Assembly: GCA_965247065.1 (NCBI GenBank)
Contig: CBDFGN010000005.1
Location: 248,001-312,000, forward strand
DNA from: CBDFGN01 sp965247065
GTDB taxonomy: Bacteria; Bacteroidota; Bacteroidia; Cytophagales; Cyclobacteriaceae
Direction: 5' to 3'
Length of the DNA stretch: 64,000 nucleotides
The position numbers were made by a program, and so were the translations under genes. The notes below the pieces were generated by a model. The model ran no database searches. It had not been told where the DNA came from and saw nothing but the letters and a program-made list of their open reading frames with translations. Shown one piece after another: positions 9,084 to 18,201 of the stretch (position 1 is its first letter; each line of letters starts with the position of its first letter).

Positions 9084-10499
9084 ATGCACGAAGAAGTCTG
9101 GAATAATTGCCTTCAATTGATCAAGGAAAAAGTTGGAGAGCAAAGTTTCAAAACTTGGTTTGCGCCGATTGTTGCTTTACAGTTGCAAGATGCTGTACTG
9201 ACCATCCAGGTTCCTAGCCAATTTTTTTATGAATGGCTGGAAGAGCACTACGTTCATTTGCTTAAGGACGTCATTAATGGGCAGCTGGGAGATGAGGGTC
9301 GTCTGGAATATTCGGTAATTGTAGACCAGGGGGCTGGCAGAAACCAGCCCTACACAATTAATCTGCCTACGAGCCGGGTGGGTGCACATGCCAAACCTGA
9401 TCCCCGATCCTCTCGCCCGGCCCTAACCAGCCCCTTCGAGGTTCAGACAATCGATCATGATAACTGGGATGCAAATTTAAATCCACAATATATCTTTGAC
9501 ACCTTAATAGAGGGTGATTGTAACCGGCTGGCTAGATCCGCGGGTTTTGCAGTGGCCCAGAAACCCGGAGTAACATCATTTAATCCACTTATGGTTTACG
9601 GTGGGGTCGGATTGGGTAAAACTCATCTTGCCCAGGCGATCGGCAACAGCATCAACCGAAGTTTGGAGAGCAAGAAGGTCTTATATGTATCATCCGAGAA
9701 GTTTACTAACCAGTTCATTGAGGCGCTCAAGAATAACATAATACAGAACTTTACCAATTTTTATCTCCAGGTTGATGTTTTGCTTTTGGATGATGTACAA
9801 TTCCTATCCGGCAAAGAAAAGACCCAGGAAATTTTCTTTCACATATTCAATCACTTGCACCAGTCAGGTAAGCAGATTGTAATGACCAGTGATTGCCCTC
9901 CACGGGACCTTAAGGGCTTGGAGGAGAGATTGTTGTCCCGTTTTAAGTGGGGACTCACCGCCGATTTGCAGCAACCTGATTTTGAGACCCGAATGGCCAT
10001 CATTCAGAGAAAAATGCAGTCAGATGGGATTGTTATTCCTGATAATGTAGTGGAGTATCTAGCCTATAGCGTTGATACGAACATTCGGGAACTGGAAGGG
10101 GTTCTTATCTCGTTGATAGCCCATGCGTCTTTGAATAAAAAGGAAATCGACCTAGAGTTGGCCAAGCAAACGCTTAAGAATATCGTTCACGATATTGAAG
10201 CCGAGGTAGGTATCGATTTTATACAAAAAACCGTTTCCGAACGGTTCAATGTGAGCACAGAGGAGATGAAGGATAAAACCCGGAAAAAGGAAATCGTAAT
10301 TGCCCGGCAGGTGGCCATGTATTTTTCAAAGGAGTATACCAATCACTCGCTGAAGTCCATTGGTTATCACTTCGGCGGCAGGGACCATAGTACTGTGATT
10401 CACGCAGTACAGACCGTGAACGATATGATGGAGATCGACACCAAATTCAATTCTTCGGTGCTTGAGCTAAAAAAGAAGCTGAGGATGAAGACCGTTTAG
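9084..10499 (+). CDS. dnaA: Chromosomal replication initiator DnaA
   Basis: Initiates replication by ATP-dependent oligomerisation on DnaA boxes and melting of oriC. The 471-residue product has the N-terminal helicase-loading domain (1-85, with W-x-x-C-L-x-x-I), a short linker, the AAA+ domain with Walker A G-G-V-G-L-G-K-T-H-L (about 172) and Walker B V-L-L-L-D-D-V-Q-F-L, and the C-terminal DNA-binding helix with G-G-R-D-H-S-T-V-I-H-A-V. Length and motifs are standard. It ends six bases before the convergent HtrA gene. Confidence 0.98.
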   Translation: MHEEVWNNCLQLIKEKVGEQSFKTWFAPIVALQLQDAVLTIQVPSQFFYEWLEEHYVHLLKDVINGQLGDEGRLEYSVIVDQGAGRNQPYTINLPTSRVGAHAKPDPRSSRPALTSPFEVQTIDHDNWDANLNPQYIFDTLIEGDCNRLARSAGFAVAQKPGVTSFNPLMVYGGVGLGKTHLAQAIGNSINRSLESKKVLYVSSEKFTNQFIEALKNNIIQNFTNFYLQVDVLLLDDVQFLSGKEKTQEIFFHIFNHLHQSGKQIVMTSDCPPRDLKGLEERLLSRFKWGLTADLQQPDFETRMAIIQRKMQSDGIVIPDNVVEYLAYSVDTNIRELEGVLISLIAHASLNKKEIDLELAKQTLKNIVHDIEAEVGIDFIQKTVSERFNVSTEEMKDKTRKKEIVIARQVAMYFSKEYTNHSLKSIGYHFGGRDHSTVIHAVQTVNDMMEIDTKFNSSVLELKKKLRMKTV

Positions 10500-10504
10500 G
10501 AGCT

Positions 10505-11959
10505 CTAGAAGTAGTAGGAATAATATCCTCTTACACCCCTCTTATTTATTCCTTCAATTATCACCCGCCCACGAATTCTTTCAATCATCTTAACCAGCGT
10601 TTCAGGATCCTTTATGGGTTGGTTGTTGACCGATGTAACAATAAAACCCTCCTCGATATCTAGATTACTGAAAAAGCCATCCTTTACTTTTATTACTCTC
10701 ACTCCATGATCAATATCGAGAATGTCACGTTCCACCTTGGACACGACTTCAAACTCGGCGCCTAGAGTACTCGAATTATAGACCTCCCTTTTCAATAATT
10801 TGGTCGTGCCTTCCCTATTAGTCAATGAAATGCTGACACGATGGGATTGGTTTTTTCGCTTATATTCGATGGTAACCTTATCTCCGGGGTAGTGGTAGCT
10901 TAAGAGTTCCTCGAATTCACTGCGGCTGTTTATGGGATTGTCATCCAGGCTGATTATTACGTCGCCTCTTTCCAACCCGGCGGCTTCTGCAGCTCCTTCT
11001 TTTTGAATGTCCCAAATGACGACCCCATACAGGTTGTCCAGTTCAAGCCTTTCGCCGATCTCACGATCAATGTCGGCCACCGAACCTCCCCAAAAAGGTT
11101 TTTGGACTTCACCATATTCGATCAAATCATCAACAACCTTGCGAGCGATGTCAATGGGAACGGCAAATCCATAACCTGCATACGATCCGGTCCTTGACAA
11201 AATGGCGGTATTAATACCCACCAATTCACCCTGTCTATTTACCAGAGCGCCGCCGCTATTACCTGGATTAATGGCGGCGTCGGTTTGAATAAACGATTCG
11301 ATAGGAAATTTGCCTTTAAGAATATTGATTTCCCGGCCTTTAGCGCTTACAATACCGGCGGTGACCGTTGAAGTTAGGTTAAAGGGATTCCCGACGGCTA
11401 TGACCCATTCACCCACCTTCAGGTCTTTGGATTTCCCCAGGCCGATACTGGGTAAATCATCCTCATCGATCCTCATAACAGCAATATCAGTGGAAGGATC
11501 GGCGCCAATGACCATGGCTTCATAAGTTTGTTTACCAACGATCACCTCTATCCGGTCTGCCTCTTCAATTACATGGTTGTTCGAGATTATGTAGCCATCA
11601 CTGGTGTATATGACCCCGGATCCGCTGCTGACCCGTTGTTCTTGTCTTCCTTCCAGATCGAAAAACAAATCAAGCCAGGATCTTCGCCCCACTGCTTGCT
11701 CAGAAAAAGTCTTAATATAGACAACGCTGGGAGTGCTCATGGAACTGGCAGTGATGAAATCATCTGCCAGAAATGCCGGTTGGGTATCCACCCGGTCGTA
11801 TGTAGCCAAGCGGGCCTCTTCCGCTGCTTCCGAGGGAAAGGTGTCAATAATCTGAGTGGCTTTTAGTGGAGTATTTTCAGCGCCAAGCCAATGGTAGCTA
11901 TACCCGCCTAAGATTCCAGATGTGAAACCAAGTGCGATAAAGATGACTGTGTTTCTCAT
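10505..11959 (-). CDS. HtrA/DegP-type periplasmic serine protease
   Basis: The trypsin-like domain (about 80-270) carries the full triad: His in S-N-N-H-V-I, Asp in D-P-S-T-D-I-A-V and Ser in G-N-S-G-G-A-L. Two C-terminal PDZ domains follow (about 285-370 and 390-480; the second is divergent). A single N-terminal hydrophobic segment without a clear cleavage site suggests a membrane-anchored, periplasm-facing enzyme. It probably degrades or refolds damaged envelope proteins. I chose the ATG at 11959, six codons inside a longer frame that opens with TTG at 11977, because it places the hydrophobic segment at the N-terminus. Confidence 0.93.
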   Translation of the reverse strand: MRNTVIFIALGFTSGILGGYSYHWLGAENTPLKATQIIDTFPSEAAEEARLATYDRVDTQPAFLADDFITASSMSTPSVVYIKTFSEQAVGRRSWLDLFFDLEGRQEQRVSSGSGVIYTSDGYIISNNHVIEEADRIEVIVGKQTYEAMVIGADPSTDIAVMRIDEDDLPSIGLGKSKDLKVGEWVIAVGNPFNLTSTVTAGIVSAKGREINILKGKFPIESFIQTDAAINPGNSGGALVNRQGELVGINTAILSRTGSYAGYGFAVPIDIARKVVDDLIEYGEVQKPFWGGSVADIDREIGERLELDNLYGVVIWDIQKEGAAEAAGLERGDVIISLDDNPINSRSEFEELLSYHYPGDKVTIEYKRKNQSHRVSISLTNREGTTKLLKREVYNSSTLGAEFEVVSKVERDILDIDHGVRVIKVKDGFFSNLDIEEGFIVTSVNNQPIKDPETLVKMIERIRGRVIIEGINKRGVRGYYSYYF

Positions 11960-12053
11960 GATCAAGGTTTTTGCCAATTACAACAAAAAGCGTGCAAAAG
12001 CGATCCGTGTCAAAAAATGGCAGAGCCAAAATCGAGTCTAGCGTTTAATTAGG

Positions 12054-12061
12054 TAATTTTG
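12054..12061 (+). promoter_or_regulatory. Possible -7 promoter element (TAATTTTG)
   Basis: TAATTTTG matches the Bacteroidetes -7 consensus TAnnTTTG. It ends six bases before the chosen ATG of the GH3 gene at 12068, implying a very short leader. No good -33 TTTG is seen upstream, so this is tentative. Confidence 0.35.
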
Positions 12062-12067
12062 TCGGTT

Positions 12068-13561
12068 ATGCGTTGGAGATCTTTAGCCATAAAACCGATA
12101 GCAGCTTGGCTGTATAAAAAGCAGAGTTCCTGGGCCAGAAGACCAATAGAATGTCAGAAAAATCAACTTGACTCTCTGCTTTCTGTCGCGAAAAACACTG
12201 TCTTCGGTCAAGATCACGATTTCGCTGGCGTTTCCTCCTATAAGGACTTTAAAGAAAGAGTTCCCATCAGGGATTACGAAGAGCTTTCTCCTTATGTAGA
12301 GAAAATAATTCGGGGCCAAAAGGATGTTTTGTGGAAAGGTCACCCCTTATATTTCGCCAAGACCTCCGGTACCACCTCCGGGGCCAAGTATATTCCTATT
12401 ACCAGGGCTTCGATTCCAAACCATATAAACAGCGCCCGCAATGCCATGTTCAGCTATATTCACCGCACCGGCAATGCCCACCTCGTGGACGGGAACATGA
12501 TATTCCTGTCAGGGAGTCCAGAAATGGATGGCCAGGGGATAATCCCCACTGGCAGGTTATCCGGAATTGTAAATCATCACGTTCCCTACTTTTTCCGGAT
12601 GAATCAACTTCCCAGTTACCCAACCAATTGCATTGAAGATTGGGAAGAAAAGCTGGAGGCGATTATCAAGGAAACCTTGAATCGGAATATGACCTTAATA
12701 TCCGGAATACCTCCCTGGGTGCAGATGTACTTCGATCGTCTCATCGAGAATACCGGAAAACCCATCAAGGACATATTTCCAAATTTTTCGCTACTGATTC
12801 ATGGAGGAGTGAACTTTGAACCGTATAAGTCCCGTTTATTCCAGTCAATGGGCAAGGAAATCGACTCGATTGAGACCTATCCTGCCTCCGAAGGATTTGT
12901 GGCCTATCAGGACGGACATATGGACCAAGGGCTACTACTCAATGTTAACAGCGGCATATTCTTTGAATTTGTACCCACAGATGAGTTTTTTGACCAAAAC
13001 CCGACCCGGATCTCGTTGGAGGATGTGGAGCTAAACGTTAGCTACGCGATTGTCATCAACAGCAATGCTGGATTGTGGGGTTATTCCTTGGGAGATACAG
13101 TCAAATTTCTTTCACTGGATCCCTATCGGCTCCTGGTCACAGGACGCTTGAAGCACTTTATCTCAGCCTTTGGCGAGCACGTTATTGTCGAGGAGGTTGA
13201 AAAGGCAATTCAGTTTGCACTACACAAGCACCGAGCAGAATTGATTGAATTCACGGTTGCTCCGCAGGTTAATCCGCAGCAAGGGTTGCCCCTGCATGAA
13301 TGGTACGTGGAGTTTTCACAACCGCCGGCTAACTTGCAGGCTTTTGAAAAAGACATTAATTTGCACCTGCAAGAATTAAATTCATACTACGACGACCTTA
13401 TATCAGGGAAAATTCTGAAAACACTTGAGGTTGTATCCCTGCAGAAAGACGCATTCAGAAATTACATGAAATCCATTGGAAAATTGGGAGGCCAAAACAA
13501 AGTTCCCAGACTTTGCAATGACCGAACCCTGGCCGATGAGCTGCTACCGTATAGAACCTGA
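12068..13561 (+). CDS. GH3 family acyl-adenylating protein
   Basis: The 497-residue product belongs to the GH3 family (named for plant auxin-responsive acyl-amide synthetases), part of the adenylate-forming superfamily. The ATP/AMP loop T-S-G-T-T-S-G-A-K-Y-I-P-I-T is at about 100, the central acid-binding part has the S-E-G-F-V-A-Y-Q-D turn, and the C-terminal G-R-L-K-H-F-I-S-A-F-G-E-H hinge precedes the small domain. In plants these enzymes join amino acids to carboxylic-acid hormones; the bacterial substrates are unknown. ATG at 12068 is preferred to TTG at 12059. The next gene, dxr, follows after 27 bases and may be co-transcribed. Confidence 0.9.
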   Translation: MRWRSLAIKPIAAWLYKKQSSWARRPIECQKNQLDSLLSVAKNTVFGQDHDFAGVSSYKDFKERVPIRDYEELSPYVEKIIRGQKDVLWKGHPLYFAKTSGTTSGAKYIPITRASIPNHINSARNAMFSYIHRTGNAHLVDGNMIFLSGSPEMDGQGIIPTGRLSGIVNHHVPYFFRMNQLPSYPTNCIEDWEEKLEAIIKETLNRNMTLISGIPPWVQMYFDRLIENTGKPIKDIFPNFSLLIHGGVNFEPYKSRLFQSMGKEIDSIETYPASEGFVAYQDGHMDQGLLLNVNSGIFFEFVPTDEFFDQNPTRISLEDVELNVSYAIVINSNAGLWGYSLGDTVKFLSLDPYRLLVTGRLKHFISAFGEHVIVEEVEKAIQFALHKHRAELIEFTVAPQVNPQQGLPLHEWYVEFSQPPANLQAFEKDINLHLQELNSYYDDLISGKILKTLEVVSLQKDAFRNYMKSIGKLGGQNKVPRLCNDRTLADELLPYRT

Positions 13562-13588
13562 TCTTCAGGTAAACTAAAATCGAGAACT

Positions 13589-14746
13589 TTGAAGGAAAGA
13601 AAACATCTGGCCATTCTTGGATCAACCGGTTCCATTGGTGTACAGGCTCTTGAAGTAGTCAGGGCCCATCCCGAAGAATTCTTGATTGAGGCTCTGATTG
13701 CCGGCAACAACTACGAGCTTTTGATCCAGCAAAGCCTTGAATTCAAGCCAAACGTCACGGTAATTGGAAACAAAGCCCATTACGATAAGGTATTTGCCGC
13801 TCTGGACTCTGTAGGGATAAAAGTCTACACGGGCAAAGATGCTATCAATTCGGTAATGGAAATGGCCACAGTGGACCTGGTTCTTACTGCCGTCGTCGGC
13901 TACGCCGGTTTGCAGCCAACACTGGCAGCAATCAGGAGCGGCAAGAACATCGCGTTGGCCAACAAAGAAACCCTCGTGATTGCTGGAGAATTGGTTACCC
14001 GAGAAGCTATGAAAAGCGGCGTCAATATTTATCCCGTGGATTCGGAGCACTCGGCCATTTTTCAGTGCCTAATGGGCGAATTGGATAACCCAATTGAGAA
14101 AGTAATTCTTACTTGTTCCGGAGGGCCGTTTCTTGGTAAATCCAGGGACTACCTAAGTAGCGTTACTAAGATAGATGCCCTGAAGCATCCTAATTGGGAC
14201 ATGGGGGATAAGATCACCATTGATTCGGCCACCTTGATGAACAAGGGGTTGGAAGTAATAGAGGCAAAATGGCTTTTCGGCCTGGATCTAGCCCAGATTG
14301 AAGTGGTTATCCATCCTCAATCGATCATCCACTCTATGGTCCAGTTCAAGGACGGTTCTATCAAAGCGCAACTGGGGTTACCGGATATGCGTATACCCAT
14401 TCAGTTTGCACTAAGCTACCCCGAGAGGTTGGAATCGGAATTCCCAAGGTTTAGCTTTGCAGATTATCCGTCACTTACATTTGGCAAGCCAGATACAGCT
14501 AGCTTTCGTAACCTGGCGTTGGCCTTTGAAGCGGTAAAAAATGGGGGCAATCAACCCTGCATTCTGAACGCGGCTAATGAAGTGGCGGTTAACAATTTTT
14601 TGGAAGAAAGAATAGGGTTCCTTCAGATGTCCGAATTGGTGGAAACGTGTTTGGCCAAGGTTGCTTTTATTAAGTCGCCAACCTATGACGACTATATACA
14701 AACCGATACTGAAACTCGACATAGAGCTTTAGAAATAATTAGATAA
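13589..14746 (+). CDS. dxr: 1-deoxy-D-xylulose-5-phosphate reductoisomerase
   Basis: Second step of the MEP isoprenoid pathway: NADPH-dependent rearrangement and reduction of DXP to MEP. The 385-residue product has the nucleotide-binding start L-G-S-T-G-S-I-G, the A-N-K-E-T-L-V motif, the metal and substrate site D-S-E-H-S-A-I-F-Q-C-L, and C-S-G-G-P-F-L. The start is TTG at 13589, which begins just before the glycine-rich loop as in homologs; no ATG lies before the loop. Only two bases separate it from rseP. Confidence 0.97.
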   Translation: MKERKHLAILGSTGSIGVQALEVVRAHPEEFLIEALIAGNNYELLIQQSLEFKPNVTVIGNKAHYDKVFAALDSVGIKVYTGKDAINSVMEMATVDLVLTAVVGYAGLQPTLAAIRSGKNIALANKETLVIAGELVTREAMKSGVNIYPVDSEHSAIFQCLMGELDNPIEKVILTCSGGPFLGKSRDYLSSVTKIDALKHPNWDMGDKITIDSATLMNKGLEVIEAKWLFGLDLAQIEVVIHPQSIIHSMVQFKDGSIKAQLGLPDMRIPIQFALSYPERLESEFPRFSFADYPSLTFGKPDTASFRNLALAFEAVKNGGNQPCILNAANEVAVNNFLEERIGFLQMSELVETCLAKVAFIKSPTYDDYIQTDTETRHRALEIIR

Positions 14747-14748
14747 CG

Positions 14749-16068
14749 ATGGACGGATTGATCATGACGGCTCAGGTTTTATTGAGCCTATCGATACTGG
14801 TTGGTTTACACGAGTTTGGACACTTAATAGCCGCCAAGATCTTTGGGATGAGAGTGGAGAAGTATTCAATAGGGTTTCCACCTAAAATCTGGGGATTTAA
14901 ATCTGGGGAAACCGAATATTCCATTGGTGCAATTCCTTTGGGAGGTTACGTAAAGATATCGGGAATGATAGATGAATCCCTGGACACTAATTTCAAGGAT
15001 GAGCCTCCGAAGCACTGGGAGTACCGTTCCAAGCCTGCTTGGCAACGGCTCATAGTTATGATGGGTGGCATCACCGTAAATATTATTACTGGTATTGTTG
15101 TTTTCGCTGTGATTGCTTATCAAAACGGGGATCGGTACATTCCGAGGGCCGAAATGGATAAGTATGGGATCGTGGCATACGAGTTAGGACAGGAAATCGG
15201 ACTTGAGACCGGGGATAAGATCACCAAACTCAACGGCCGGAATTACGATAAAGTCCGGGATCTTAAGAGCCTGGATGTTTTGCTCGGGGAGAATGCCTAT
15301 TACACTGTGCACAGGGCGGATGAAGAACTGAAAATTTATATACCTTCCGATTTTATTGAGAAATTCGCCAGCGAGGACATGGCGGCAGCATTTTTTAGTA
15401 TCCGCCTTCCGTTCCAGGTTGGAAGAATACTGCCTGGATATGGCGCCCTGGAAGCGGGATTGCTGGAGGGAGACAAGATCCATAGTTTAAACAATGTTCA
15501 GATTACTTATTTCGATGAGGTCCGTGGGTACCTTTCCGACTACTCTGCGGAAAATATAGATATTACTGTTGAACGGGCTGGGCAAAGGAAAACATTCGAG
15601 AAGGTGATTCTCAGTGAAGACAATAAAATTGGATTCGAAATCGCTGAATTACTTGATTATTCGACTGTCGAGTATTCGATGTTGGAGTCCATACCTGTTG
15701 GAACCCAACGTGCTTTCGGTTTCATTGGTACCCAGCTTAAAGCCTTTGGTAAAATGTTCCGGGGAGAACTCAATCCGGCTAAGTCGCTGTCCGGGCCAAT
15801 CGGGATTGCCAGAAACTTTGGTGATACCTGGAATTGGAGGAGGTTTTGGACTATGACGGGATTCTTGTCAATGGTCCTGGCTTTCATGAATTTCTTGCCG
15901 ATACCTGCTCTGGACGGCGGCCACGTGGCGTTCCTTATCATTGAAATAGTCTCTGGCCGGAAACCTTCAGACAGTTTTCTGGAAAATGCACAAAAAGTAG
16001 GACTAGTCGTTCTGCTGAGCTTGATGGTGTTTGTGATTGGCAACGATCTGTTCAAGCTCTTTTTTTAA
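14749..16068 (+). CDS. rseP: Site-2 intramembrane zinc protease (RseP/MmpA type)
   Basis: Cleaves substrates within the inner membrane during envelope-stress signalling and signal-peptide remnant turnover. The 439-residue product has the zinc motif H-E-F-G-H near residue 22 in the first transmembrane helix, PDZ-like domains in the centre (about 125-310), and the second active-site motif P-A-L-D-G-G-H in a late transmembrane helix. It follows dxr directly, the order common in Bacteroidetes. It ends five bases before the convergent OmpA gene. Confidence 0.95.
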   Translation: MDGLIMTAQVLLSLSILVGLHEFGHLIAAKIFGMRVEKYSIGFPPKIWGFKSGETEYSIGAIPLGGYVKISGMIDESLDTNFKDEPPKHWEYRSKPAWQRLIVMMGGITVNIITGIVVFAVIAYQNGDRYIPRAEMDKYGIVAYELGQEIGLETGDKITKLNGRNYDKVRDLKSLDVLLGENAYYTVHRADEELKIYIPSDFIEKFASEDMAAAFFSIRLPFQVGRILPGYGALEAGLLEGDKIHSLNNVQITYFDEVRGYLSDYSAENIDITVERAGQRKTFEKVILSEDNKIGFEIAELLDYSTVEYSMLESIPVGTQRAFGFIGTQLKAFGKMFRGELNPAKSLSGPIGIARNFGDTWNWRRFWTMTGFLSMVLAFMNFLPIPALDGGHVAFLIIEIVSGRKPSDSFLENAQKVGLVVLLSLMVFVIGNDLFKLFF

Positions 16069-16073
16069 TTGGC

Positions 16074-18026
16074 TCATTCCAGGGCCTCTCTGAGGATCTC
16101 AAATTCAACCCGCCGATTAAGCCTTTTGTGGTCGTCAGTTAGCTCTTCAACAATGGGCTCCGTGTCTCCATAACCCTTAGAGTCAACACGCTCGGATTCT
16201 ATTCCTCCAAAGTCTACAATAAAACTCTGAATAGCCTCCGCCCTGCGTTTAGAAAGGTCCAGATTAAACTCAGGAGTACCGTGTGAATCGGTGTGCCCAC
16301 CTATTCTCAGAGCAAAATCGGGGTTATCCAGCATGAAGTTCACGATCTTATTTAGATCACCGTACATACCGGGTAGTATATCCGCTTTTTCAACTTCGAA
16401 TTCTATCGACTCGAACTTCATCTTGCTTGAGATATGATCGGTCATAAGATCGAAAGTCATATCACCATCAAGGAAGAAAATTTCCTCAATGCGGAAGAAC
16501 TCCTGGCCCTGAAGTATTAACAAATAATTCTGATTGTTAATGAGTTTGAATTCAAAGGTGCCGTCAGGCCTCAGGAATTTAGGAGCGACCTCAACACCGC
16601 TGTTCAGGTCAACAATAGAAACGATTCCCTTGAAGGGCTCTCTGGTCACATTATCGATCAATGAACCGGTGACTGATGCTGTTGCTCCAGGCTGAGCCGC
16701 CATCGGCAGCGGAAAACTGAAGAGATCCAGATTCTTTAATTCGCTTTCCGAAGAATGAGCATAGTATAGGTTCCTTGAATCCGAATCAATGGTAAAATAA
16801 AATTCGGAGCCGGTGCTGTTTACAAGGGGGCCGATATTCTTAGGTTCGCCCCAACGAGTGCTTTGCCATTCCGATTTAAATATGTCGAACTCACCGAAGT
16901 TCAGCAAATGTCCATTCGAACTGAAATATAAGAAGTGAAATCGGGGGTGATAAAATGGGCTCACCTCATTTCCTCTACTATTAACATAGGGACCCACGTT
17001 CTGGGCGGGTGCCCACTGGTCACTTTGATCCCGGTAAGTAAAATAAATGTCCGATAATCCGAATCCCCCTATTCGGTCCGACGCGAAGAAAAGTGTGTCG
17101 TCACTGTGGGAAAGTGACGGGTGTGAATCCCATGCGATGCTGTTAACGTTAATCCCTAGATTCACAATTTCTCCCCAGGATCCGTCTTCTTGCTTTTGAG
17201 CAGAAAGGATATCGCAATTACCATAAACATTTGGAGCATCGCAACGGGCAAAAAACAACGTCTGACCGTCCTTGCTTAAACAGGCCGACCCTTCGTTATA
17301 TGGGGTGTTAATCTCTGCAAGTGGTTTAGATTCGTCCCAAATCCCATCCAGGTATTCGGCATAAAATAGGTCCTCATTCTCTACCTCGGAGAAGTCCCTG
17401 ACCACGATATTTCGTTTGGATGTGAGCAGCATCAGGTCATTATGAATACCTAGCGTGGGACCGTAATCAGAGTAATTGGAATTCACATTCTGCCCCATGT
17501 TCAGCAGGACACCCCGGGGCGGACGAAGAGTATCTACTTCCTTGCGGTATTCAACCAGCTCATAGTAGTAATCCAGTGGCACAAAATAGTCCCTATCATT
17601 TTGAGTCAAGGAGTCGTAGTAGATTTCTAATGATTCGATATCAATGTCCAACCGGTGGTGTTTAAGCACCAGGCGGTACAAGACCTTGGCATCAGCCAGT
17701 CTCCCGAATAGCTCGGTCAGCTTGGCGAATCGCCATAACCAGTAGGTGTCCTTATAGAAATTTTGAATGGCGAAATTGCGGACGTAATCCTCTAGCACTG
17801 GGAAAAGCTCTTCCCAATTCTGCTCTTCCTCGTATTTCAGAATTTCTTCAGAGGCAGATTTGTTGTAGTAGAGGGGTATTTTGTTAACGTTTTTGAAATC
17901 GAACAAATCGGTGTGGATGAGCAGTTCCTCGGATTGCTTCTTTCTTTTCTTCATCTTTTTCTGAGCCCATAGGACCTGTGATGAGAAGAGAAAAATGGCA
18001 AAAACAACTAGAATCCGAAGCCCCAT
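16074..18026 (-). CDS. PD40-OmpA protein with PorE-like architecture
   Basis: The 650-residue product has a signal peptide (about 1-21, VLWA before Q), a helical TPR-like region (about 40-160), a PD40 beta-propeller (about 165-430, repeated D-G-x-T-L-F-F-A and F-F-A-S-D-R units), a carboxypeptidase-regulatory-like beta-sandwich (about 440-530) and a C-terminal OmpA domain (about 540-645) with the peptidoglycan-binding pattern G-H-T-D-S-H-G and N-x-x-L-S-x-x-R-A. This TPR, propeller, CRD, OmpA order is that of PorE, the peptidoglycan-anchored T9SS component, but the order alone is not proof. A shorter relative without the TPR part is at 30.6 kb. Confidence 0.85.
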   Translation of the reverse strand: MGLRILVVFAIFLFSSQVLWAQKKMKKRKKQSEELLIHTDLFDFKNVNKIPLYYNKSASEEILKYEEEQNWEELFPVLEDYVRNFAIQNFYKDTYWLWRFAKLTELFGRLADAKVLYRLVLKHHRLDIDIESLEIYYDSLTQNDRDYFVPLDYYYELVEYRKEVDTLRPPRGVLLNMGQNVNSNYSDYGPTLGIHNDLMLLTSKRNIVVRDFSEVENEDLFYAEYLDGIWDESKPLAEINTPYNEGSACLSKDGQTLFFARCDAPNVYGNCDILSAQKQEDGSWGEIVNLGINVNSIAWDSHPSLSHSDDTLFFASDRIGGFGLSDIYFTYRDQSDQWAPAQNVGPYVNSRGNEVSPFYHPRFHFLYFSSNGHLLNFGEFDIFKSEWQSTRWGEPKNIGPLVNSTGSEFYFTIDSDSRNLYYAHSSESELKNLDLFSFPLPMAAQPGATASVTGSLIDNVTREPFKGIVSIVDLNSGVEVAPKFLRPDGTFEFKLINNQNYLLILQGQEFFRIEEIFFLDGDMTFDLMTDHISSKMKFESIEFEVEKADILPGMYGDLNKIVNFMLDNPDFALRIGGHTDSHGTPEFNLDLSKRRAEAIQSFIVDFGGIESERVDSKGYGDTEPIVEELTDDHKRLNRRVEFEILREALE

Positions 18027-18201
18027 GGATCGGCGGAACCTGTAATTATGAATAATCGATTAGTCTTTCAAGTTGTTACAAAATTAATACTTAAACAAAC
18101 CGTTCAAGGGCTTCCCCCACTTTGGCATAGGTCTTGCAACATGCACAGTAGCCATGATCGGAGGACAAAGGGTGTCATAATGGCATGAAACGGTGTTTAC
18201 T

